Assembly (NCBI GenBank): GCA_027579435.1
Contig: JANBPK010001579.1
Span: forward strand, 1 to 28,017
Origin: Candolleomyces eurysporus
Taxonomy: Eukaryota > Basidiomycota > Agaricomycetes > Agaricales > Psathyrellaceae
Length of the DNA: 28,017 bases
Reading direction: 5' to 3'
Below the pieces are notes generated by a model. That model saw nothing but the letters and a program-made list of their open reading frames with translations. It was not told the origin of the DNA and searched no databases. Below, in pieces: positions 10,560 through 19,519 of this stretch. A program made the position numbers and the translations under genes. Position 1 is the stretch's first letter; each line of letters starts with the position of its first letter.

Positions 10560-11230
10560 ACATTCTGTGATCTCGGCAACGTTTACCCCAACCGGCAAGA
10601 TTGGCAGCGGCATCTCAGTCACGCAGAATTGCTCACGCTTGTTGGATGCGAACGTCGACGTCCAACTTTTGTACTCTGTCTTGCTGCCACCACCAGCTCA
10701 CTACATCATGTCGAGGAGTTTCAATAATCGACCGTCTTCGCACTAGATACTTGATGAAATCTCAAAAAATTTAGGACCCTTGCGACCTTAAACGTTGTGC
10801 AAATCCAGTACATCGCGCATACCCTTCGACGATCTCGAAGCCATGACCTCCGAACTGCTTCGCTGCACGCTGGAAGACTTTCAAGTGCACTATTCCCTGT
10901 TGCGACTGAAATCTCCGAAGAAGTTTTCTCCAAAGCAGGCGCCGATCCCATTTCAACACCAGCCCGAGGGATATGGGTTTTGGGGAGACCCAGGCATCTC
11001 TTCTAGAGGTCATCTCTGCAGCTATGCAGGCCGCTCTCGAATACAGTAAAAACAGACGAAAGCTGGCACTTCGTGTGGTGCGGCCTCCAAAAAAGATATA
11101 GATTTCAACCTGCTTGACTATATTCAAAACTGATGCTTGCTTTACTTGCTTGATGCAGGACTAAATTCTATGACCCACGAAATTGTGGCAGGCGATCACC
11201 TCGTCGAACTTCTTGGCAATTTGAAGGCGT
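10560..11230 (+). pseudogene. FunK1-like kinase remnant, copy A (kinase core deleted)
   Basis: The 5' part (about 10560-10950) matches the 5' parts of copies B (from 16366) and C (from 19520), for example the segment coding FDDLEAMTSELLRCTLEDF. From 10949 on it matches the downstream part of copy C (from 21296). The roughly 1.4 kb that in copy C lies between these parts, including the LKDVWLD-type and HRD-type kinase segments, is missing. The last recognisable piece encodes an equivalent of MAHEIVAGDHLVELLGNLK near 11170-11230. Multiple stops interrupt all frames. FunK1 (fungal-type protein kinase) is inferred from the better preserved copies. The remnant is divergent from the TMEM14 gene and convergent with NACHT-TPR copy A. 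Confidence 0.6.
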
Positions 11231-11665
11231 GAGGATCCTCACCGAATGGAACCTCCAAATCTCAGCCTGTCCCTCTCACCGGTGCGAAGCTGCCTGAATA
11301 TGCCAGTGGCCGCAATTTGGCGGGTCTTTCACAGCAATGACTCCTAGATGGGTCCACCGACAGCCGCGCCCGAGCCTATAAGAAACAAGCACTCTTCGCC
11401 GCTGGACTCCAGATGTACTGTAAGTGTGGGACGGCTCAGTCGGCTGACCTGTGTACCGCTGAGGGGGGAAGCCGGGGCACTTATAGGTCCAAGAAACTAT
11501 GGCAGTGCGTCGCCGTACATACTGTACATATGGTAGATTGAATCGGTTCTTTTTGTGTAGATAGGCACGATGAAAACTAGAGTCCTCGTACCTATCTATT
11601 CCTTATTGACTTTCTACCTGTTGGCGTTTGACTCGAGAAGCCGGGGAAGTAAGGTTTGAAGTTAA

Positions 11666-11923
11666 GTGGATGGATACGGGTTTGTCCCGCTCGGTCCACC
11701 AAAGGGATTCGACAACGACAATACATTCGCGAGTCGAGCGAAGAGATCGCAAATGCGCTGCCAGTCAGTCAAGTTGAAAATTTCAGTGTCCTGTTACGGT
11801 GAAGAATTCATCTACGGCCACAATGACATGGAGGAGGTACCTAAAAAGACAAACTTAGTCCAGTTATACCGTGATAATGGAACAATACTAGAAGTTTTAC
11901 ATCTGAGTCCGATGACTACATAG
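11666..11923 (+). other. 85-codon open frame in the spacer, identical to 22009-22266
   Basis: The frame starts MDGYGFVPLGPPKGFDNDN and ends VLHLSPMTT; it has no recognisable domain, signal peptide or membrane segment. It is identical base for base in copy C, whereas the corresponding spacer of copy B (about 18630-18850) is degenerate with stops and indels. Perfect identity here sits inside a longer identical non-coding tract, so it reflects recent conversion or duplication and is not evidence of protein-level constraint. It may be part of a 3' UTR of the convergent genes. I do not claim it is translated. Confidence 0.2.
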
Positions 11924-12031
11924 AAAGAGAAGCGTCGCTCGTGTCCGACATATTTTTTACAGAAAGAACGAGACTATGTACACGCAACTCACGACAGTGT
12001 CCCCCTGTAAGCAGCCCATGTTGGAGCACAA

Positions 12032-14227
12032 TTACAGTATGGGCTCTATGGATGGGGCTGACAGCCGATTTGCTTCTTCTTCCACCGTCGAGATTTTGGA
12101 GAGATCTTCTTCTTGTCCTGTAGCATCAAAATGCAGCTTGAGGAGAGAAGCCAAGGAACGGAGCCGTTTGACCCGACTCTGGTGCCCGACAGAATAATGA
12201 AACACGAGAAGGTCCTCACAGTGAGCTATTGCCTCTTGTAGGTAGGAGAGTGTTTGGCTCTTCCCGTACATCAATTGGAGAGGTATGAGAAGGTTCTGCA
12301 AGGGCAACTGAGCGATTGGGATGAGGGGATGGTCGAAGTTCGAGTGCTTCACGATGCAGGGAAATGGCCTCCTCGAGGTCAGCGATGGTTCCTGTGCGCT
12401 GATGACGATCCAGGAGTGCACTGCCAAGATTGTTGAGTGAATATGAGCGATTGGGATGAGGGGATGGCCGAAGTTCGAGTGCTCCACGATACAGGGAAAT
12501 GGCCTCCTCAAGGCCCGTGAGAGACTCGGTCTGATCGGCCCGGCGATGAACGGCAACGGCCAGGGTTGTAATCAAACGGGGGTCATCAGGTTGGATTGCA
12601 AGTCGCTCACGACACAAGTGAATGGCAGAATCATATTCCGTTGGCTCGAAGCAGCCTCTCCCGAACTCCATATGCAAGATCGAATAATCCAAATCATAGT
12701 CCGTAACGGTGGAAATCCGCTTCCCGGAATCGATAAACAAGCTCGGATCCTCCCTCAAAACTTTGAGTCCATGCTCAAGGCAAAGAAGATAGATCCGGAC
12801 ATGATGTGACGGGTGTGCAAAGAAATCGCCCGATCGACTTTGGGTAGTAAGGAAGTCTCGGAGCGAGGTGTGGCAGAGTGTGACGGGAATGTCATCTGTC
12901 CCTGGAACCTGAATGATTGCTTGCAAGTTCACGAGAACGTTGACAACCTCATAGGTTTCTATTCCAAGAAGCTCTGCGATTCCTGATATCGGAAGTGGTT
13001 CCTGAAGCAAGGCTATGGTTGATATAATATTGGAGAAGTGGGGGAGGTGCATGGAGCGGGACAATGTTTGTGTGTAAAGCCCATCGAGACCGGGGTTCAT
13101 CTTGAGGGCCAATGGAAGCCGGTCCATCGGTGTTGGTGCGTGGCCGCCTTCAGCATTGGTTGCCATAATGAATTTGAACACGGCTGAGGCGAAAATGAAT
13201 GATCCCCCAATATGTTCGACAAGCTTGCGTTTGTCACTCCGGTTAGGCCACTCTCCGTGCTTCTGAACGTATGTTCGGACGACCAAGTTCCGGCTACATG
13301 CATCCTCGAAAAGGATCTGCAAAAAGGTGGCGATGTCGTCGTCGGAGCAATGATCCACGAGGTTGTCCAACATGACTGCTGGGACATCCAGGCGGGACTT
13401 GATATGCTCTTCCACCCGGCTCGTGATGAAAACGCGGAGGGGTATGAGGGGATTCTCGTTGAAGAACATCAACATTCCGTTGATGAGCTCCTGGACCTCA
13501 TCTTTGTTATCACACTCGTCCAGCCCATCCAGGACGATGAGAAACGGGCCTCGCGTCAATGCTCTACCCTTTTTCTTCATCTGAACGACAGCTTTGAACG
13601 GTGCATAGACCAAGCACTGCATCCGCGTCCGTAAAGAAACGCCTCCTTCGTTTGGCGTCAGCAATGCTTGGTTGGCTTGTACAGCTTCGCGTATGAAAGG
13701 CTCTGTCTGGGGGATAACCGCCGCCATCTGGCTTGCCAGAGTCGTGGCGAGCCTCCAAATCTTGCTCCTATCGCCTGCGTTCCGGAAGAAGAAGAAGCTG
13801 ACGACCGGTCTATCCTCCCGATCGGACGTGTCGCAGACCTCCTGTGATATGGAGGATTTCCCACTTCCCACATATCCGTGCATCCATCGTAGATGAGGCT
13901 CTGAACGCTTCTTTACCTTGCTCCTCGCCCAGCGGTTAACCCCACTGACCACCTGTGACCTCGTGCCAGGAAAGCAGGCAGAGTCGGGCGGTGATCGTTT
14001 TCGATCGCGAGTATGGGATGCATCGGTGATGGGTTGAAGAATGCTGCATACACCTAACGGCGAAAGGGTGAGTTCTGGGAAGAGATGGGTAGAGATTGGC
14101 ATCGATGGGCCCATCACTTACTCTGCTCGGCGCTAACGGAACCATGGTGGTGGTGGAGGCCTCCTTCGACTTGGTAGGCGACTAGATTCTGTACATGCGT
14201 ATTCCGGGATCTTTGGAAGAATCTCAT
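12032..14227 (-). pseudogene. NACHT-TPR STAND protein, copy A, frameshifted near the C-terminus
   Basis: STAND/NLR-like proteins are signal-transducing NTPases; in fungi many act in non-self recognition. Exon 1 (14227-14122) encodes MRFFQRSRNTHVQNLVAYQV and on; a 68-nt intron (14121-14054) leads to the long exon. NACHT features: Walker A GYVGSGKSS (about residues 95-103), Walker B-like PFLIVLDGLDECDNKDE, and VFITSRVEEH. A winged-helix-like region with SGIAELLGIETYEVVNVLV follows, then a linker and TPR repeats of the form DLEEAISLHREALELRPSPH. Relative to copy C there is one extra base at about 12298, replacing the last roughly 90 residues with a 27-residue tail that stops at 12216; the original frame continues to 12032. 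A sequencing error cannot be excluded, in which case this is a functional gene. Confidence 0.8.
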
Positions 14228-15253
14228 GTGTACCTCTATGAAGAATTGTTGGATATTAGAACATGGAAGATGAGTGAGGGCAACACGAGCTGTACAGTAC
14301 TCACCAGAATACTAGTCGTCAACAGTAGCACAATAAGTACGACACTTTCAGCTTCAGCCGTTCATCCGTTCTTTGAGACGACGATGAGAAGATGGGTAGA
14401 GACTCGAGCACCGGACAGATAGTAGGTAGGTGGGCGGTCACAGTGAAGAGATGACGGGGGAAGACAGGTGGCCTCGACTGCGTCAAGCCAACTGCTGTGC
14501 CCTGGCTGTGAATCTCCTGGGAACTCCTTCCCACAAATAGGTGTTTGTTCCCGCTATGCCCAGTCCGCCTTTTCACGTCTCGGACTGGCGGGGAATAACG
14601 AGGACGCAGTAAGCCCCTGGAGTGTCAATATCGCGCACTACGTGTCCGCTCACTGTTCGCGAATGTTGTGCTGTAGACATGTATGTCTGTCCAGCGACCG
14701 GATCCCAACGACGGACAAGGTCGAAGAGCGCGTCGGGGGTGGCTTGATCAGAGAACCTTGTTCGAGCAGGCATAACGCATGGTGTCCTTCAGGTTCAACG
14801 GAGCTCTAGCATCGGAGTGGGTCCCATGTCTTCCCAATTGAGCCGACCACTCTGATCTGTTTGTTGCTATCGTTCGCAACCCACAAAGCAAAAGTTGAGG
14901 CTAGGCGCGCGGAGAACCATAAGGCCAATCTCTAAAATTGTATAATCCGGACCACTGATGGTCCCCGCCTTCAGCACAGCTAAGCGCCGGTGCACGGTTG
15001 AAGCCGTTCTGCTGGATTCATAAGACAAGTCTTGCCTTCGAACACCGCTCCTGGTAGAGAGCTTGCGATACCGTCTTCGAAGTGCTGGCAGGACCTGCCA
15101 ACGCCGTGGACCTGCCGGGGAAACTTCTGGAGGGTCGGATAGTATTGCAGCGTCGGACTCGAGATACCACACTCGTCGTGGGAGTAACATTCTGGTGCGT
15201 AAATGAAATATTACATTTTCCCTTGAATCCTTTTGCTTCTAGGGGTTGGACCA
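14228..15253. other. About 1-kb stretch: NACHT copy A upstream region, then unassigned sequence
   Basis: 14228-14540 belongs to the duplicated block and includes a likely 5' UTR intron of the NACHT gene: a donor near 14326 and an acceptor near 14234 are conserved with copy C (24618 and 24565). 14541-15253 shows no homology to other parts of the window. Open frames such as 15082-15336 (plus) and 14867-15190 (minus) carry no motif I recognise, and I see no RNA gene. Confidence 0.45.
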
Positions 15254-15935
15254 TCATATGTCTTGTTTGGCCCGAATTGCTGTCAATTGGAAGTTTGTCT
15301 TGTAGTCTCCGGTTTCGGCTATCGGGAGAAACATGAGAATCGAGCTAGGAGAGGAAGGACCTTTGTAGCGCACCTTCCGTTGCCACAAGAATTCGTCTTG
15401 CTCGGAGGCATAATTTACTGGTCTCCTTCTCCTTCTCCTCAACCCAACCTTCTCCTTTCGAACTGGATCAGCTTTGTTGCTGTCTTCATCAATCGTCTGT
15501 GGAGCTGGTCTCTCCCCAAGGATGCGTCCAGCAGCGATGCTCCTTTTCAATGACCGAAGCTTGAGGGTAAAAAAGCCTAATTCCTGTAGGGTAATTTTCT
15601 CCCGGGACCAGAATGCATAACTGTCCCAGACTGTCAGAGGTACTCCAGTTTGAAGGCGCAACTGGACCCACCGATGCCGGAAGAGGAGGAAATCCAGTTG
15701 GTCGCACAAGGTGACAATTCGTCTGCCTTGGAATTTGGGTAATTGAGGGAAGGTGGTTTGGAACACCCTCCCTACAGCGTGGCCGAGTCGGTTTACGAAG
15801 CCATTGAAAGTGGGCTCGGGATAGTAAGCAGTTGCGCGAGCTATGATGCAACTCGGTCAGAACCTTGTCGGACTGGAGGGGAATGAGATGAACGTACGAA
15901 AATCTGTCTTGTGAGCTCAACCGAAGCAAACTTGT
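15254..15935 (-). pseudogene. RPF1-like (Brix-domain ribosome biogenesis factor) 3' relic
   Basis: RPF1 is a nucleolar Brix protein needed for 60S rRNA processing. Minus-strand reading gives KFASVELTRQI (about 15935-15895), an intron, then RATAYYPEPTFNGFVNRLGH (from 15840), FPQLPKFQGRRIVTL, LDFLLFRHR, a 51-nt intron (15671-15621), and YAFWSREKITLQELGFFTLK with LRSLKR, the order and spacing of the RPF1 C-terminal half. A basic region and DEFLWQRK follow, where the family has a Trp-rich end, after which the frame runs on without the expected terminus to a stop at 15254. The N-terminal half is absent upstream and the 3' end is degenerate, so I call a truncated duplicate. The parent gene is not in this window. 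Moderately sure. Confidence 0.6.
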
Positions 15936-16149
15936 AATATAAATATACTGTCGAACTATTTGGGGTAGACCAGAATGATTGCACCTCTAGGATGAAAACA
16001 AGCTCAGGAATTGAGAGTCAACGCAGAGTGGAGTCGCAGACGTACTTGGTTTTTCCATACCCTCGCTCACAACAAAAAGATGCTTACAGCCTCTATCGGC
16101 CGCCGACCCAGCTATTCGACCCATAAACCCTTTCCCCTTTCTTTGAAAA

Positions 16150-16425
16150 CGCACAAACTACCCAGGTGTAAGCAGGATACGCGGACTGCGATTGTTCATG
16201 AGCCAATCAAACAGACTTGAGCCTCGAGCGCGAGCCATTTTGAGGGTAAATACGGGTGTGGTCTATTCAAGAAAGAAAACTGTGGTGGTGACAAAGAAAG
16301 GGTGAGAAGTCCTCGTAACTGAGGGGACGTGGATCTGGGTTCTTCGGCTTCGGAAGGGTTACCCACATTTCGTGATCTTGGCAAGCGCGATCACATGCCC
16401 CTCAATTTTAGCGGCACGGCTGCGA
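16150..16425 (-). pseudogene. Copied 5' end and promoter of the TMEM14-like gene
   Basis: This stretch is a diverged copy of about 10345-10610: it includes the beginning of TMEM14 exon 2 (GTAAGCAGGATACGC on the plus strand), the first intron, the ATG-only exon (CCATTTTGA) and the upstream region (TATTCAAGAAAGAAA, CTCGTAACTGAGGGGACG). The splice donor next to the ATG has changed from GTACGC to GCTCGC, and the rest of the gene is missing, so it cannot make the protein. It directly abuts kinase copy B in the same arrangement as the parental locus, showing that TMEM14 promoter and kinase 5' end were duplicated together. Confidence 0.75.
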
Positions 16426-18420
16426 ACATCCTCGCTGCCACCACTACGTCATCTCGAAAAGCAATAACTGGGCTTCTTAAGACCGGATCCTTGATGAATC
16501 CTCAAGACAATTGCGATATCGACTCCATGACGCAGCATGCAAACGTAGGAACATCTTTCACTCGCGCACCCCATCGACCAACTCGAAGTGACGACCTTCG
16601 AACTGCTTTGTTGCACGCTGGACGATTTCAAAGCGCATTAAATTCCCGTTGCGACAGAAACATACAAAGAAGAATACACCGTTCGCCTCAAAGCAGGCCG
16701 ATGTTGCGCTACTCCTCGTGTGGAGGTTCGTACCTCCTTGCTTGACCCTCATCGTCAGTTCACCTTTGACGCTCTCTTTATAGAGCGACGAGACAACGGT
16801 CTCTGTTCTCATGTTCCTCATGTTTGCCAGGGACGAGGAACTCAGGCCCCACATCTATCTCAATCCAGCATCCAATAACAAAATCTCACATCTACCCGAA
16901 CGACATATCTCGATTCTTCCTGACGACTCATTCAATTTACAAATACCGCACGCTCTGCGTATCTGGCCTCTCAACTCGGGCTTTTCGAGTGCAAGAGGTC
17001 GAGAACCACACATGGAAACCAATAGCGAGCCTGAAACCAGAGCTGATCGGGGACGTGTGGCTCGACCAGAAATTACAGTCGGGGAAGCAAATCCGAGAAG
17101 CTTCGTTTAAAGCGCTTCACGAGTTTGCCGACAAGCCTGACTGGCAATAGGACGAATGCTTTTCCTTATCATCGAGGAGGAGCCACCTGCGCCGTGCTCA
17201 AAGGCGGTCGTGGATGGCGCTCAGCTTCCAAATGACAATATTTCGGACGACAACCCCGCCGAAACGGCAGCCAACTCTACCCGTGCCACTACGATTCGAA
17301 GCGCCGTTATTTGCTATTCTTCAATATCCTCAGTCAGTGTCCTAAAGGTACGTTTCCTTGCCTCTCTCCTCACCCCATGCAGTTGATTTTTCTCGTTTTC
17401 TAGCTCTCCTTTTGTTGTTCTGCGCAGGCCGCGTTCACCGTGACATCGGCTCGGGCAATGTCACGGTACCTACAAGACTCGGGAACTGGGCGCTGGACGG
17501 CCGAGCTCTCTGACCTTGAATACACCNAAAAAAATTATTTGCGATCAGGAGAAGCTTTGATCCCAAAACGGTACGTACGGTCACCTCACGCGATTCGTTC
17601 CAAATCCGACATAATGGCGATAAGGAACATCGTTTCTTGTAGCTCATGAAATTCTGGCAGGTCCCCACCTTGTTGAATTGGCCGACAATCTCAATGTGCG
17701 AGAATCCTCATCTCATGAAGGCGAAAATGCATGATCGGTGATACGCAACTTCCAACGAAATATGGAATCTGTCTGGTCGGTCGCTCTCTGGCCCGTCACG
17801 CTTCTGGTCCAGCACCAATCATGCGGTGCTACTTGCCCCCAAGTTCGAACCCACGTCCCAGAATACCCGCGGCTTGTCCTTGTCAAAGGAAAGGAAATCG
17901 GTGTTCGTGAGTAGCACCAAGCGCAAGCTTACCCCACCTTTGCGAGTCTTCACCCTATCGCCAGCCCTATGGATAGAGTTTGCAATCTGTTGCATCGCCA
18001 TGCTTTGCACCGGGCATTCAAGGAGCTGTGGTTCACGTCCACGGCTTATTGTAGCATTCACTGTGAGCCCCAGACTGCGTGAAGCGTCCCTCGCTCTCGA
18101 ATTTACAAGATTCGGATGATGGGATCTACCCGATAGGACTCTGGAGTGTCCCAAATCTCGGCTTGTCCATCCAACCGATGCCAAGTTTCCCGAGCGCAGT
18201 AGTCGTAGGAATTTGGTGGGTCTTTGATGACAACTTCTAGGATTGAAGAAATCACTAACAGCCGTGCTCAAGCCTCGAAAAACCAAGCGCTCTCCCACTG
18301 GATTCTGGATATACTCGAGAAACCAAGTCACATAATTCTCTTGACGGAGCGAATGGGCGTATGGGTGGGACACATGCAAATCGAGCAATCTGTGTGCCGC
18401 TGAAGGGGGGGGCCGGGGAA
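16366..18420 (+). pseudogene. FunK1-like kinase, copy B, most complete but broken
   Basis: Copy B carries the longest run of kinase signatures. An open segment (about 16824-17150) encodes FFLTTHSIYKYRTLCVSGLS, then STRAFRVQEVENHTWKP and GDVWLDQKLQSGKQIREA, the FunK1 ATP-lobe style KDVW segment. It ends in an internal stop (TAG 17148-17150) where copy C reads WREDEC, followed by a deletion of about 80 nt relative to C. After a typical intron (about 17347-17404) comes CAGRVHRDIGSGN (HRD motif at 17436-17444), then SDLEYT (DFG-equivalent, near an N at 17527), HEILAGPHLVELADNLN and NMESVWSVALW (near 17757), matching the family's HDLESxWW region. At least one frameshift separates VHRD from SDLEY. 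Family call from motif order; no function remains. Confidence 0.62.
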
Positions 18421-18944
18421 CTTATAGTTCTAAAAAGCTAAGCGCCGCCATACATACTATACATATGGAGTATCGAATAGACCCTTTTTGTGTAGATAGA
18501 CGCAGCGAAATTTAATGTCTTACCTAGTACCTATATACTTCTTCATTGACTCTTTTCCTCTTGACGTTTGGCTCGAGAGGCCCGAGGGGTACGCGAGGTT
18601 CGAAACGAAGCGGGGGTACACGGTATGTTAGACCCCGCTTGGGGCTCACCAAAGGAATTTGGACGAGAGACTCGTGAGTGAAAATCACAAGTGTGCTACC
18701 ATGAATTCAAGTTGGGATTTCAGTGTCCTGTTGCAATGAAGAATCCATATACGTCTACGAAGACATCCAAACGATAACCAAAACGATAACCAAAAAGATA
18801 AAAAAAAGTCTGATTATGGCGATACATCGGAGTCTGATAACTGCATAGACAGAGAAACGCTGCTCGGGTCCGACAAACCCTCTACAGAAGAAATAAATTT
18901 ACGTAGATGCGACTCACGACGGTGTGGGCCCCTGCAACTGGCCC
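18421..18944. other. Spacer of unit B, diverged copy of the unit A/C spacers
   Basis: Between kinase copy B and TPR copy B this segment aligns with 11490-12000 and 21840-22340. Shared landmarks are the CATACATACTATACATATGG run (18448-18467), CTTTTTGTGTAGATAG shortly after, and the CTCGAGA-GCC(C/G)(G/A)GGG run. It has a degenerate GATAACCAAAA tandem at about 18772-18800. There is no open gene; the 85-codon frame present in the other spacers is destroyed here. Confidence 0.55.
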
Positions 18945-19517
18945 ATGTTGGGGGACGATTACAGTATAGACTCCGTGGATGGGGCTGAGAGTCGATTCGC
19001 TTCTTCTTCCAACGTCGAGATTTTGAAGAGATCTTCTTGTTGTCCCGTAGCATCGAAACGCAGCTGGACGAGAGAAGACAAGCGGCGGAGGAATTTGGCT
19101 CGACGCCGGTGCCCAACAGGATAATNAAAACGCGAGAAGCTCCTCGCAGTGAGCTATTGCCTCTCGTAGATGAGAGAGTTTTTGGCTCTTCCCGTACATC
19201 AATTGGAGAGATAAGAGAAGGTTCTCGAGTCTAATTGAGCAATCTCGATGAGGGGATGATAAAAGTTCGAGTGATTCATGAAACAGGGAAATGGCTTGCT
19301 CAAGGTCAGCCATGATTCCTGTGCGCTGGAGTGCATGGCCAAGATCGTTGAGTGATTGTGGGCGATCCGGATGAGGGGACGGTCGAAATTCGAGTGCTTC
19401 ACGATGGAGAGAAATGGCCTCCTCAAGGTCGGTCATGGTTCCTGTGCGCTGATGACGATCCAGGAGTGCAGAGCCGAGATCGTCGAGAAAAAGCGAGTGT
19501 TTTGGATGAGGGAACGG
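18945..19517 (-). pseudogene. TPR tail of a NACHT-TPR gene, copy B (NACHT part lost)
   Basis: Reading the minus strand from 19517 gives TPR units such as TDLEEAISLHREALEFRPSP and ADLEQAISLFHESLEL, then LQLMYGKSQKLSHLREAIAH, the same C-terminal block as copies A and C. There is a frame change next to an undetermined base at 19126; beyond it the homologous frame continues (QEDLFKISTLEEEANRLSAP) to a stop near 18950. All sequence N-terminal of these repeats is missing: at about 19518 the repeat unit is joined abruptly to the 5' flank of kinase copy C. This is a truncated relic. Confidence 0.75.
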
Positions 19518-19519
19518 TC

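Larger units (their letters stand above)
10949..14540. repeat. Left copy of a 3.6-kb direct segmental duplication (partner 21296-24886)
   Basis: Sequence from 10949 (CATTTCAACACC) to about 14540 (ATCTCCTGGGAACTCCTTCCCACA) is repeated in the same orientation about 10.34 kb downstream. It contains the end of kinase remnant A, a spacer with an 85-codon open frame, the whole NACHT-TPR gene and its upstream region. Similarity is uneven: about 430 bp around 11604-12034 appears identical, the NACHT coding part differs at many sites, and the linker coding region is strongly diverged. Confidence 0.85.

Noticed and set aside
17527..17527. Biological meaning of single Ns at 17527, 19126 and 22296
   Set aside because: Each adjoins a homopolymer of A or T, so these are most likely run-length ambiguities of the sequencing method. 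Frameshifts next to them should not be trusted.
17842..17860. GTTCGAA words suggesting a tRNA T-arm (also near 18599)
   Set aside because: No matching acceptor, D-arm or anticodon stem within the right distance; both lie in kinase-copy or spacer sequence.
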